Below are positions 44,871-54,668 of a stretch of 64,000 nucleotides of DNA, piece after piece. Numbering within the stretch: position 1 is the first letter of the stretch; every line of letters starts with the position of its first letter. The stretch comes from Dysgonomonadaceae bacterium PH5-43 (GTDB taxonomy: Bacteria > Bacteroidota > Bacteroidia > Bacteroidales > Azobacteroidaceae): the NCBI GenBank assembly GCA_029916745.1, contig JARXWK010000008.1:1-64000 (forward strand), read 5' to 3'. The notes under the pieces are model-generated. The model made no database searches. It was not told the origin of the DNA and worked only from the letters and a program-made list of their open reading frames with translations. Made by a program: the position numbers and the translations under genes.

Positions 44871-46487
44871 TTAATTAACATTCGTTTGTAATTGAAGTAT
44901 TGCTTTATTCAACACCACATCATCTCGCAACTCGTACATTTTAGTACCTTTATGGTAGTAATATTGCTGCATTATATTGTATGCAAGATGTTTAGATATA
45001 ATTTTCTTGTGCAATTCTAAATCTCTATCTAAGTCGGGCTTTAGTAGTTTCTCTAAACTCTGAAACTCTTCGTTAGCTATATCCTTATAACCTTCAAGCT
45101 CCATAGCTCGCTTTAGGGTTTCGAGAGTGCGTTCGCTTTGTAAATCGTAAGTAAAATCGACCGACTTAACGTATTCTTTAAACTCATTATATAGCTCTTC
45201 GCTAACCTCAAACTCCGAAGGAGATGCTATAACAGGATTATCAACCCTCCATTGAGCTACAAAATCGAAGAAGATAGATTTAGCTTCGAGATAGAAAATC
45301 ATAGATGGAACGTTTTCTTCTTTAACTTCAAAGTCGGGCGATATACCGCCACCATCATAAACTGGGCGACCATTACGAGTGTAGAACGTTACTGGCACGG
45401 TATCTGAGTCTGCTTTTTCTTTCTTACTATAATCTATACGCTGAATGCATCGTCCGCTCGGAATATAATACTTAGCAGATGTGAGTTTAAGCTGCCCACC
45501 ATGAGGCAAAGAACGAGTAATTTGCACCAAGCCTTTACCGTAAGTTTTTTCGCCTACAAGTATTCCCCTATCTAAATCTTGCACTGCCCCTGCTACTATT
45601 TCCGATGCCGATGCCGAATTACCATTAATAAGTATAGCAATAGGCATATCGGGAGCTATAGGTGCTTGCATAGCTTTATAAACTCTGTCGTATTGTTTTA
45701 TCTTGCCTTTCATCGAAAGTAAAGTGTCGCCTTTAGCCATAAAAAGGTTTAATATTTCAAGACATTCGTCAACTACTCCTCCTCCGTTGTCTCTTACATC
45801 AAACACAAGCGCAGAGATATTCTTATTCATAAGTTCTAAAAAAGCTTCTTTTACCGCTCTACCACTATCAACAGTAAACGAAGAAAGATAGATATATCCT
45901 ATATTATTTTCCAGAACTCCTGAATATACAACCGGATTTATATGTATTCTCTTTCTTGTTATTTCAATTTTACGAGGTTTGCTCTCTCCTATTCTTTCTA
46001 TGGTTAGAGTTAATTTAGTATTGGGCTGTCCTTTAAGAAGGTCGCTTGCTTGTTTGGTATCTTTACCTTCCATACTCTCGCCATCAATGTATAATATTTT
46101 ATCGCCAGGTATTAATCCCGACAAAACAGCAGGCATTCCTTCGTATGGTTCGCGAATAATTATAGAACTATCTTTCATAGATATTACAGAGCCAATACCA
46201 CCGTATTCACCTGTAGTCATTATCTGAAAATCAGGCATTTCTTTAGCAGGAATATACTCACTGTAAGGATCTAAATCTTTTAACATTCCGTTAATAGCCT
46301 CTTCCGTTATAGCTTCCACATCTATTGAATCGACATAATGAACAACAGTTTCTTTCAAAACAGAATTTAGTATATCCGAATACTTAACCATATCAGATAA
46401 TTGTTGTTCCGCCAACTGAGCCTGCGAACTTATTGCTATACCTATTATATATAACAATGTAATGCTTATTACTTTTATTGATTTCAT
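44871..46487 (-). CDS. S41-family C-terminal processing peptidase
   Basis: This is an exported or membrane-anchored serine protease that trims protein C termini. The signal peptide ends near SQAQ. A PDZ domain covers about 85-170 (GEYGGIGSVI, PGDKILYIDG). The catalytic Ser lies in NGNSASASEIVAG and the Lys in GEKTYGKGLVQ. A C-terminal region of about 170 residues follows, as in Bacteroidota CtpA-like proteins. The length is 538 aa. The start codon overlaps the upstream kinase stop as ATGA. Confidence 0.92.
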   Translation of the reverse strand: MKSIKVISITLLYIIGIAISSQAQLAEQQLSDMVKYSDILNSVLKETVVHYVDSIDVEAITEEAINGMLKDLDPYSEYIPAKEMPDFQIMTTGEYGGIGSVISMKDSSIIIREPYEGMPAVLSGLIPGDKILYIDGESMEGKDTKQASDLLKGQPNTKLTLTIERIGESKPRKIEITRKRIHINPVVYSGVLENNIGYIYLSSFTVDSGRAVKEAFLELMNKNISALVFDVRDNGGGVVDECLEILNLFMAKGDTLLSMKGKIKQYDRVYKAMQAPIAPDMPIAILINGNSASASEIVAGAVQDLDRGILVGEKTYGKGLVQITRSLPHGGQLKLTSAKYYIPSGRCIQRIDYSKKEKADSDTVPVTFYTRNGRPVYDGGGISPDFEVKEENVPSMIFYLEAKSIFFDFVAQWRVDNPVIASPSEFEVSEELYNEFKEYVKSVDFTYDLQSERTLETLKRAMELEGYKDIANEEFQSLEKLLKPDLDRDLELHKKIISKHLAYNIMQQYYYHKGTKMYELRDDVVLNKAILQLQTNVN

Positions 46488-47461
46488 ATTGTTTGAGCTG
46501 TTTCCTTTATACTATTCCAACGTTCAGCTGAAAGTTTTGTTCCTATAACCTGAATAATCTCACCAGCAAACAGAGTTCCTAATTCGGCACATTGCTTAAT
46601 AGTTTTATTTTGCGTTAGACCATACAAAAAACCTGCCGCATAATAATCTCCTGCCGCCGTTGTATCTAACGGTGCCACATTGCTACGCACCGGAACGTAC
46701 ACTACCTCCCCTTTACACATAACAAAAGAACCTTTAGCTCCTGTTTTTACTATACTCATTTCTACCATACTACCTATTTCCTCTACAGCTTCTTGGGGTT
46801 CTTTACCCGTTAGTGCCTTAGCTTCCTCTTCATTAGCAAATACAATATCAACATAATTATTTATTAATTTTAGAAGAAATTCTTTTTCTGCCTCCACTAT
46901 ATTGTAACTTGCCAAATCTATTGCTATTTTCAACCCTAAAGACTTGGCAATAGATAGGGCTCCTTCTATCAACTCGTGGTTTTGTACTAAATAACCTTCA
47001 ACATACAAATACGTATATTCAGATAAAACATCTTTATTTAAGTCGGTCTTGTGCATATCGCCTGCTACACCAAGATAAGTACCGAAAGTTCTTTCTCCAT
47101 CAGCACTAATAAACGTCATTGCAGTGCCTGTATGATTATTGTTTACGTGTATAAAATGTGGATTAACACCCGCTCGCATAAACTCTTCGATATAGAATTT
47201 ACCATATTCGTTATCTCCAACCTTTCCTACAAACCCAACATTTGCGTTCATATAAGAAAGCGCAAGACAAGTATTACCTGCCGAGCCTCCTGTTGTTATT
47301 TTGTAATTTATATTTGCAAGACGATTAAATATATCGTCGCGAGTTTCAACATCAATAAGACTCATACTACCCTTTTGTAAGTTAAGTTCACTCAAAAGGT
47401 TATCATTATCTATCTTCACCAATACGTCTACTAAGGCATTACCTATTCCTAATATTTTCAT
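46484..47461 (-). CDS. PfkB-family kinase, adenosine kinase-like
   Basis: This sugar or nucleoside kinase starts with MKILGIGNALVDVL. TGGSAGNTCLAL is the first PfkB signature, and DTTAAGDYYAAGFL is the second, holding the catalytic Asp. I chose the ATG at 47461 because a promoter box lies at 47489-47482, on top of the longer ORF's first codon. The protein is then about 325 aa. The resemblance is closest to adenosine kinase-like members in Bacteroidales, but the substrate is not certain. It is the first gene of an operon with the S41 protease. Confidence 0.88.
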   Translation of the reverse strand: MKILGIGNALVDVLVKIDNDNLLSELNLQKGSMSLIDVETRDDIFNRLANINYKITTGGSAGNTCLALSYMNANVGFVGKVGDNEYGKFYIEEFMRAGVNPHFIHVNNNHTGTAMTFISADGERTFGTYLGVAGDMHKTDLNKDVLSEYTYLYVEGYLVQNHELIEGALSIAKSLGLKIAIDLASYNIVEAEKEFLLKLINNYVDIVFANEEEAKALTGKEPQEAVEEIGSMVEMSIVKTGAKGSFVMCKGEVVYVPVRSNVAPLDTTAAGDYYAAGFLYGLTQNKTIKQCAELGTLFAGEIIQVIGTKLSAERWNSIKETAQTI

Positions 47462-47481
47462 CTTTATTTGTAATTTTAGCA

Positions 47482-47489
47482 CAAAGATA
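47482..47489 (-). promoter_or_regulatory. -7 promoter box of the kinase/S41 operon
   Basis: The minus strand reads TATCTTTG, about 20 nt before the ATG at 47461, and rules out the upstream in-frame start at 47482. Confidence 0.55.
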
Positions 47490-47553
47490 TTTGTTTAATT
47501 GGAAAAATACCCTTAATTTTGCAACGCATTTGAGAGAAATGCTAAAAAAACAT

Positions 47554-47627
47554 TCTTCCTTAGCTCAGTTGGTTAGAGCATCTGACTGTTAATCAGAGGG
47601 TCCTTGGTTCAAGTCCAAGAGGGAGAG
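47554..47627 (+). tRNA. tRNA-Asn (GTT)
   Basis: The 74-nt cloverleaf has a 7-bp acceptor stem (TCTTCCT with AGGGAGA), D-arm AGCTCAGTTGGTTAGAGC, anticodon stem TCTGA/TCAGA with loop CTGTTAA (anticodon GTT) and T-arm GGTTCAAGTCC. The 3' CCA is not encoded. It is followed by a terminator. It is the only tRNA I found in the window. Confidence 0.96.
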
Positions 47628-47630
47628 CAA

Positions 47631-47669
47631 CCAAAAAAAGACTCGCATTAAAGTGTGGGTCTTTTTTGG
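47631..47669 (+). terminator. Terminator of tRNA-Asn
   Basis: CCAAAAAAAGAC pairs with GTCTTTTTTGG around a partly paired loop and continues into a T-rich stretch. Confidence 0.8.
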
Positions 47670-47768
47670 TTTTTAGAATAAGTATTAGCTTTGCATCTAA
47701 AAAGCAATAGAAGAAAACAAATCTCTACTTGAATTGATAAAAAACAAAGCTGTCCGATAAAACTTTTT

Positions 47769-48240
47769 CTATTTCGTCCAAATTCTCGACATTTTCTCTA
47801 CTTACTTATTTCTACAAGACTGCACTTCTTTCTGTTATTTTGATATTATAGTCCCTTTGCTTAATCTTAAGAGCGGAGCAAGAGAGTAAGTAAACTACCC
47901 CAATAGGCAACTATCTGTAATTCCTTAACTCTCGGAGACGAGCATAAAAGTAAGCGAGTGGACAAATGGACGGCTCTATCTCTCTGGTGAAGCACTTCGC
48001 CGCTATTAGTAGAACTCCCTCGTCGTTCTTAGTAGATGGGCGAGCAGGTTGTTACTATATACCCCTTGTTGCTCTTAGTAGATAGGCGAGCTGTTTCTCA
48101 GTAGATACCCGATGCCTCTCTTAGTAGAACCACCTCGTCTTTATACTTAAAGCACCCCGTCTCTCTTAGTAGAGACACCTCGCCTATCTCAGTAGAGACA
48201 CGAGGGGTCTCTTAGTAGAGAGAAGCCCCTAAGTGAAGCT
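47769..48240 (-). repeat. Repeat R2, right copy, with a 10-unit 23-bp array
   Basis: This is the inverted counterpart of 40765-41050. The ~200-bp conserved part (47769-47990) is followed on the plus strand by units marked AGTAGA at 48008, 48031, 48077, 48100, 48123, 48168, 48191 and 48214, with degenerate units near 48054 and 48145, all on a 23-bp register. The leader appears inverted at 48227-48240. Each unit has a fixed TYAGTAGA and about 15 variable bases. Confidence 0.8.
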
Positions 48241-48372
48241 TTTACTTTTGAGGTTTATAAAGTGCTGTATTTGAGGTTGTTTATTTTTGTCAGATAAGGT
48301 TCGGAATAGAAAACAAATAGCAATAAAAGAATATTTTTGCTTGAACAAACACAGGGGTTTGCAGGTGAGCCA

Positions 48373-48463
48373 AAACTTCACTTAGGGTCTTCTCTCTTAT
48401 CAGAACGATAAGGGGTATCTAATAAGAAAGGCAAGGACGTTCTACTAACATCCTTGCCTCCTT
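48373..48463 (+). repeat. Repeat R2, third copy, leader plus 3 units
   Basis: ACTTCACTTAGGG is followed by units at 48395, 48418 and 48441 (TCTTATC, TCTAATA, TCTACTA) in exact 23-bp register. The ~200-bp trailer is absent. The last unit overlaps a hairpin that probably ends the leucine-rich-repeat gene. Confidence 0.65.
48430..48459 (-). terminator. Hairpin after the leucine-rich-repeat gene
   Basis: GGCAAGGA and TCCTTGCC form a perfect 8-bp stem. On the minus strand it is followed by TTTCTTATT. It lies about 65 nt beyond the stop of the minus-strand gene. Confidence 0.6.
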
Positions 48464-48524
48464 TTACTAAGATTGTGTTACGGAATAAAAAGGTTGCTAG
48501 CAACCTAAAATATCCGATGAGACA

Positions 48525-51500
48525 TTATTTATTGATAATAATTCTTTTCGTAACCACTCTATCTCCTCTATGTATAGATACCAAATAGACTCCCTCGTTA
48601 AGACTTGAAACATCTATTTTATCTGTAAAATTAGAATCTACCATTACCAGAGTTCCCAATTGATTGTATATCTCAATTTTCTTAATTGGATTATCTGAGG
48701 TTATGTATAAATATTGTTTTACAGGATTAGGGTATATTGACAGATTAAGATTTGAAACATTATCAATTCCAGAAGTCTGGATAACTTCCAATTTACCATT
48801 TACCAAATTGTAAGAATAATTATTGTCAAATCCGCCCGATAAAATAATATCATAAAATCCTACTGCTGAAGTTTTATCTGCTACACAAGTAATTGTTGGC
48901 AGTTCGTCTAAAACACTCGCATCATCATTATTCTTAAAACCATTGAATTGTAATGTGAAAGTAGGGTTTTCTTCCCCATAGAATTTATCTTTGTTATCAG
49001 CCGAAATAATTAATTGAGCTTTGTTTACTGTTAATAATTGTTGCTTAGATTCAGCTGTAAGATAGTTTTCATTTCCTACTGAAGAAGCTGTGATATATGT
49101 TTCTCCTGCTCCTATGATAGTTACAGTATTACCATTTATTGTTGCCACATTTGTGTTAGAACTTTCGTAAGAGATTGGCAATCCTGAATTGTTGGTTGCG
49201 CTCAAAGTAAAATCTGCATCACCATAAGTTTTTGTCGGTATTGCGGGGAAATCAATAATGTTCACCTGTATAGAATCCATATCATCTATAATATTAATAA
49301 AGTCTCTCCAGGCAATGGCTTTTTCATACAATTGTTTACTTCCAAATGGAATATGCAATGAACAGACGTTTATTTTTACACCATCAAAAGTAGTAATATC
49401 GCACAAAGGAGGTGTCTGATTTAAAGATGTAATATTATCTAAGGAGAAACAGTTATAAAATGTATTTTCCCCTAATGATGACAATGAAGAAGGAAGCGTA
49501 ACATCAGTTATGTTTCTACATTCGGCAAAAGCATAAGCTCCTATAGATACAATACCATTAGGGATATTCAATGAATTTAATCCTGTGCAGTCTGAAAACA
49601 TACCAGAAGGTATATGTTTTACATTTTCTCCAAAATTTACTATTCTTAAAGCAGTACATTTTCCGAATAGTTCATCAGGCTCATTAGTACCCTCATTACA
49701 ATTGATAGCGTTAAAATTAATCTCTCTTAAACGCGAACACTCTCTAAAAGCACCTGCTCCTATGTACGTTATATTTTCAGGAATCGTGATAGATGTTAGT
49801 CTTGTACAATTACCAAAAGCATTAGCCCCAATTGAGGTTACACCTTCGGGAATAGTGATAGAAGTTAGGCTACTACAATTCTCAAAAGAAGAATAGCTAA
49901 TAGAAGTTACACTTTCGGGAATTGTGATAGATGATAAGCTACTACAATTCTTAAAAGCAGAACTACCAATCGTAGTTACACTTTCTGGAATTGTGATAGA
50001 AGTTAGGCTACTACAATTCTCAAAAGAAGAATAGCTAATAGAAGTTACACCTTCGGGAATTGTGATAGATGATAAGCTACCACAATTCTTAAAAGCAGAA
50101 CTACCAATCGTAGTTACATTATTCCCCATAGTAACAGATGTCAAGCTACGACAGCCTTCAAAAGCAGAATTATAAATATAAGTTACACCTTCTGGAATAA
50201 TGATAGATGTTAGGCTACTACAATTCTTAAAAGCAGAATAGCCAATGGTGGTTACACTATTCCCCATAGCAACAGACGATAAGCTACTACAGCCATAAAA
50301 AATATACTCAGGCAATGATTCTACTTTTTCTCCTATAGTTACAGTTGAAAGGTTAGTACAATCAGAAAAAGGAGAGCTAGAGACCTCTGCATTTATAGCG
50401 TTGTAAGTAACTGTGGTTAGGCTTTCACAACCTGAAAAAATATACTCAGGCAATGATTCTACGCCTTCTGGAATAAGGATAGAAGTTAGGCTACTACAAT
50501 TCTTAAAAGCAGAATTGCCAATGGTAGTTACATTATTTCCCATAATAACAGATGCCAAGCTACTACAGCCAGAAAAAAGATACTTAGGCAATGATTCTAC
50601 TTTTTCTCCAATATTTACAGTTGAAAGGTTAGTACAACCAGAGAAAGGAGAGTTAGATACCTCCGCATTTACAGCATTATAATTAATGGTAGTTATGCCT
50701 GTACAACCTGAAAAAACAGATTGCTCAATTGAGGTTACTTTTTCAGGAATAGTGATAGAAGTTAGGCTACTACAATTCTTAAAAGCAGACACTCCAATAG
50801 TAGTTACACTATTTCCCATAGTAACAGAGGCCAAGCTACTACAACCAGAAAAAATATACTCAGGCAATGATTCCACTTTTTCTCCTATATTTACAGTTGA
50901 AAGGTTAGTACAATCAGAGAAGGGAGATTTATAGGAATATCCAGAGAGCTCTGCATTTATTGCATTATAATTAATGGTAGTTAAGCCTGTACAACCAGAA
51001 AAAGCATATCGCTCAATTGATGTTACACTTTCTGGAACAGTGATAGATGTTAAGCTTTCACAACCTGAAAAAATATACTCAGGCAAGGATTCTACTCCTT
51101 CTGGAATAATGATAGAAGTTAGGCTACTACAATTCTGAAAAGCAGAACTACCAATGAAAGTTACATTAGTTCCCATAGTAACAGATGACAAGCTACTACA
51201 GCCTGAAAAAAGATACTCAGGCAATGATTCTATACCTTCTGGAATAATGATAGATGTTAGGCTACTACAATTCTTAAAAGTAGAACTGCCAATAGTAGTT
51301 ACATTAGGTCCCATAGTAACAGATGACAAGCTACTACAGCCTGAAAAAAGAGAGCTAGGCAAGGATTCTACTCCTTCTGGAATAATGATAGAAGTTAGGC
51401 TACTACAATTATTAAAAGCAGAAAAGCCAATAGTAGTTACATTAGGTCCCATAGTAACAGATGACAAGCTACTACAGCCTGAAAAAAGAGAGCTAGGCAA

Positions 51501-54500
51501 GGATTCTACTTTTTCTCCTATATTTACAGTTGAAAGGTTATTACAATCAGAGAAAGGAGATTTAGAGGAATATCTAGAGAGCTCTGCTTTTATTGCATTA
51601 TAATCAATGGTAGTTATGCCTGTACAACCAGAAAAAGCAGATTGCTCAATTGATGTTACACCTTCTGGAATAGTGATAGATGTTAAGCTACTACAGTTAT
51701 AAAAAGTAGAACTGCCAATAGTAGTTACATTAGTTCCCATAGCAACAGACAATAAGCTACTACAGCCTGAAAAAAGAGAGCTAGGCAATAATTCTACTCC
51801 TTCTGGAATAATGATAGAAGTTAGGCTACTACAATTCTTAAAAGCAGATTCTCCAATGGTAGTTACATTATTTCCCATAGTAACAGATGACAAGCTACTA
51901 CAGCCTGAAAAAATACCAGAAGGTAATGACTCCACTTTTTCTCCTATATTTACAGTTGAAAGGTTAGTACAAGCAGAAAAAGAAGAACTTGAGATCTCCG
52001 CATTTATTGCATTATAATTAATGGTGGTTATACCTGTACAATCAGAAAAAATACCAGAAGGCAATAATTTCACTTTTTCTCCAATATTTACAGTTGAAAG
52101 GTTAGTACAATCAGAGAAACCATAATGATAGCTATAGCCAGAGATCTCCGCATTTATTGCATTATAATTAATGGTAGTTAAGCCTGTACAACCAGAAAAA
52201 GCATATCGCTCAATTGATGTTACACTTTCTGGAATAGTGATAGATGTTAAGCTACTACATCCTGAAAAAATGTACTCAGGCAATGATTCTATACCTTCTG
52301 GAATTGTGATAGATGTTAGGCTACTACAATTCTTAAAAGCAGAACTGCCAATAGTAGTTACATTATTTCCCACAGTAACAGATGTCAAGCTACTACAGCC
52401 TTCAAAAAGAGAGTTAGGCAATGATTCTACTCCTTCTGGAATAATGATAGAAGTTAGGCTACTACAATTCTTAAAAACAGAAAAGCCAATAGTAGTTACA
52501 TTAGTTCCCATAGTAACAGATGCCAAGCTACTACAGCCTGAAAAAATGTACTCAGGCAATGATTCCACTTTTTCTCCAATATTTACAGTTGAAAGATTAG
52601 TACAACCATAGAAAGGAGAGTCAGAGAACTCTGCATTTATAGCATTATAATTAATGGTAGTTAAGCCTATACAACCAGAAAAAGCAAAATCCCCAATAGT
52701 TGTCACATTTTCTGGAATCGTGATAGATGTTAAGCTTGTACACTCCCCAAAAGCAGAATCTCCAATCGTAGTTACATTAGTTCCCATAGTAACAGATACT
52801 AAGCTACTACAGACCCAAAAAAGAGAGCTAGGCAATGATTCCACTTTTTCTCCAATATTTACAGTTGAAAGGTTAGTACAATCAGAGAAAGGTGAGCTAG
52901 AGACCTCTGCATTTATAGCATTATAATTAATGGTAGTTAAGCCTATACAACCAGAAAAAGCCATATTTCCAATAGAAGTTACACCTTCTGGAATAGTGAT
53001 AGATGTTAGGCTACTACAATTATTAAAAGCAGAACTACCAATAGTAGTTACATTAGTTCCCATAGTAACAGATGTCAAGCTACTACAGCCAGAAAAAAGA
53101 GAGTTAGGCAAGGATTCTATACCTTCTGGAATTGTGATAGATGTTAGGCTACTACAATTCTGAAAAGCAGAACTGCCAATAGTAGTTACATTAGTTCCCA
53201 TAGTAACAGATGTCAAGCTACTACAGCCAGAAAAAATATACTCAGGCAATGATTCTACTTTTTCTCCAATATTTACAGTTGAAAGGTTAGTACAACCATA
53301 AAAAGGCGAGCTAGAGACCTCCGCATTTATTGCATTATAATTAATGGTCGTTAAGCCTATACAACCAGAAAAAACCATATTTCCAATAGTAGTTACACCT
53401 TCTGGAATAGTGATAGAAGTTAGGCTACTACAGCCAGAAAAAAGAGAGTTAGGCAATGATTCCACTTTTTCTCCAATATTTACAGTTGAAAGGTTAGTAC
53501 AATCAGAGAAGGGAGATTGATAGAAATATCCAGAGAGCTCTGCTTTTATTGCATTATAATCAATGGTAGTTAAGCCTATACAACCAGAAAAAGCATATCG
53601 CTCAATTGATGTTACACTTTCTGGAATAGTGATAGATGCCAAGCTACTACAGCCAGAAAAAAGAGAGTTAGGCAAGTATTCTATACCTTCTGGAATAATG
53701 ATAGAAGTTAGGCTACTACAATTAGAAAAAGCAGAACTACCAATGAAAGTTACATTAGTTCCCATAGTAACAGATGCCAAGCTACTACAGCCAGAAAAAG
53801 CAGACTTTTCAATTGAGGTTACACTTTCTGGAATAGTGATAGAAGTTAGGCTACTACAGCCAGAAAAAATATACTCAGGCAAGGATTCTACTTTTTCTCC
53901 AATATTTACAGTTGAAAGGTTAGTACAATCAGAGAAAGGAGATTGATAGGAATATCTAGAGAGCTCTGCTTTTATTGCATTATAATCAATGGTAGTTATG
54001 CCTGTACAACCAGAAAAAGCAGATTGCTCAATTGATGTTACGCCTTCTTGAATAGTGATAGAAGTTAGGCTACTACAGCCAGAAAAAATATACTCAGGCA
54101 AGGACTCTACTCCTTCTGGAATAATGATAGAAGTTAGGCTACTACAATTATAAAAAGCAGAACTACCAATGAAAGTTACATTAGTTCCCATAGTAACAGA
54201 TGACAAGCTACTACAGCCTGAAAAAATACCAGAAGGTAATGACTCCACTTTTTCTCCAATATTTACAGTTGAAAGGTTAGTACAACCATAAAAAGGCGAG
54301 CTAGAGACCTCCGCATTTATTGCATTATAATTAACGGTCGTTAAGCCTATACAACCAGGAAAAGCCCTATATCCAATAGTAGTTACACTTTCTGGAATAG
54401 TGATAGATGTTAAGCTACTACTGAAAGAAAAAGCAGACTCTCCAATTGATACTACAGAATAAGTTTTCTCTAAATGTGTAACGGTTTCAGGAATTGTAAT

Positions 54501-54662
54501 AACACCAGTATATGTACCATAATTCTCACCTGTTACTTCCACCTCATTCGTTTCTGAAGGCAGAATATTATAATAAATCCCGCCGCTCTCAAAATCATAC
54601 GCCCAAGCATGAATCACACAGAGTAAACCAAGCATGAAAACTAAAAAAAATTTCTTTGTCAT
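48525..54662 (-). CDS. Giant BspA-like leucine-rich-repeat T9SS surface protein (2045 aa)
   Basis: This is a predicted surface adhesin. The signal peptide ends near HAWA. From about residue 60 to 1790 there are roughly 70 BspA-type (LRR_5) repeats of 23 residues, with consensus like LTSITIPEGVTSIGSSAFSGCSS. Twelve units are replaced by longer YNAINAE/YNAIKAE units, giving a higher-order repeat. Two Ig/MBG-like domains follow (YGDADFTLSATNNSGLP, then KDKFYGEENPTFTL). A type A T9SS sorting domain (IEIYNQLGTLVM, LNEGVYLVSI, KRIIINK) ends it. BspA proteins of oral Bacteroidales bind fibronectin, fibrinogen or other cells. The DNA repeats are so alike that unit number probably varies. It is co-transcribed with the small membrane protein upstream. 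Confidence 0.92.
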   Translation of the reverse strand: MTKKFFLVFMLGLLCVIHAWAYDFESGGIYYNILPSETNEVEVTGENYGTYTGVITIPETVTHLEKTYSVVSIGESAFSFSSSLTSITIPESVTTIGYRAFPGCIGLTTVNYNAINAEVSSSPFYGCTNLSTVNIGEKVESLPSGIFSGCSSLSSVTMGTNVTFIGSSAFYNCSSLTSIIIPEGVESLPEYIFSGCSSLTSITIQEGVTSIEQSAFSGCTGITTIDYNAIKAELSRYSYQSPFSDCTNLSTVNIGEKVESLPEYIFSGCSSLTSITIPESVTSIEKSAFSGCSSLASVTMGTNVTFIGSSAFSNCSSLTSIIIPEGIEYLPNSLFSGCSSLASITIPESVTSIERYAFSGCIGLTTIDYNAIKAELSGYFYQSPFSDCTNLSTVNIGEKVESLPNSLFSGCSSLTSITIPEGVTTIGNMVFSGCIGLTTINYNAINAEVSSSPFYGCTNLSTVNIGEKVESLPEYIFSGCSSLTSVTMGTNVTTIGSSAFQNCSSLTSITIPEGIESLPNSLFSGCSSLTSVTMGTNVTTIGSSAFNNCSSLTSITIPEGVTSIGNMAFSGCIGLTTINYNAINAEVSSSPFSDCTNLSTVNIGEKVESLPSSLFWVCSSLVSVTMGTNVTTIGDSAFGECTSLTSITIPENVTTIGDFAFSGCIGLTTINYNAINAEFSDSPFYGCTNLSTVNIGEKVESLPEYIFSGCSSLASVTMGTNVTTIGFSVFKNCSSLTSIIIPEGVESLPNSLFEGCSSLTSVTVGNNVTTIGSSAFKNCSSLTSITIPEGIESLPEYIFSGCSSLTSITIPESVTSIERYAFSGCTGLTTINYNAINAEISGYSYHYGFSDCTNLSTVNIGEKVKLLPSGIFSDCTGITTINYNAINAEISSSSFSACTNLSTVNIGEKVESLPSGIFSGCSSLSSVTMGNNVTTIGESAFKNCSSLTSIIIPEGVELLPSSLFSGCSSLLSVAMGTNVTTIGSSTFYNCSSLTSITIPEGVTSIEQSAFSGCTGITTIDYNAIKAELSRYSSKSPFSDCNNLSTVNIGEKVESLPSSLFSGCSSLSSVTMGPNVTTIGFSAFNNCSSLTSIIIPEGVESLPSSLFSGCSSLSSVTMGPNVTTIGSSTFKNCSSLTSIIIPEGIESLPEYLFSGCSSLSSVTMGTNVTFIGSSAFQNCSSLTSIIIPEGVESLPEYIFSGCESLTSITVPESVTSIERYAFSGCTGLTTINYNAINAELSGYSYKSPFSDCTNLSTVNIGEKVESLPEYIFSGCSSLASVTMGNSVTTIGVSAFKNCSSLTSITIPEKVTSIEQSVFSGCTGITTINYNAVNAEVSNSPFSGCTNLSTVNIGEKVESLPKYLFSGCSSLASVIMGNNVTTIGNSAFKNCSSLTSILIPEGVESLPEYIFSGCESLTTVTYNAINAEVSSSPFSDCTNLSTVTIGEKVESLPEYIFYGCSSLSSVAMGNSVTTIGYSAFKNCSSLTSIIIPEGVTYIYNSAFEGCRSLTSVTMGNNVTTIGSSAFKNCGSLSSITIPEGVTSISYSSFENCSSLTSITIPESVTTIGSSAFKNCSSLSSITIPESVTSISYSSFENCSSLTSITIPEGVTSIGANAFGNCTRLTSITIPENITYIGAGAFRECSRLREINFNAINCNEGTNEPDELFGKCTALRIVNFGENVKHIPSGMFSDCTGLNSLNIPNGIVSIGAYAFAECRNITDVTLPSSLSSLGENTFYNCFSLDNITSLNQTPPLCDITTFDGVKINVCSLHIPFGSKQLYEKAIAWRDFINIIDDMDSIQVNIIDFPAIPTKTYGDADFTLSATNNSGLPISYESSNTNVATINGNTVTIIGAGETYITASSVGNENYLTAESKQQLLTVNKAQLIISADNKDKFYGEENPTFTLQFNGFKNNDDASVLDELPTITCVADKTSAVGFYDIILSGGFDNNYSYNLVNGKLEVIQTSGIDNVSNLNLSIYPNPVKQYLYITSDNPIKKIEIYNQLGTLVMVDSNFTDKIDVSSLNEGVYLVSIHRGDRVVTKRIIINK

Positions 54663-54668
54663 AACTAT

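Noticed and set aside
47995-48240. CRISPR array
   Set aside because: The unit is only 23 bp with an 8-bp fixed part, spacers would be about 15 bp, and there are no cas genes in the window. The same holds for the arrays at 13629 and 33321.
47554-48524. Integration of a mobile element at tRNA-Asn
   Set aside because: No integrase and no duplicated tRNA 3' end are seen; the flanking DNA is repeat R2.
49585-53946. Series of open frames on the plus strand opposite the leucine-rich-repeat gene
   Set aside because: They repeat one another with the 69-bp unit of the real gene on the minus strand and are a by-product of its codon pattern.
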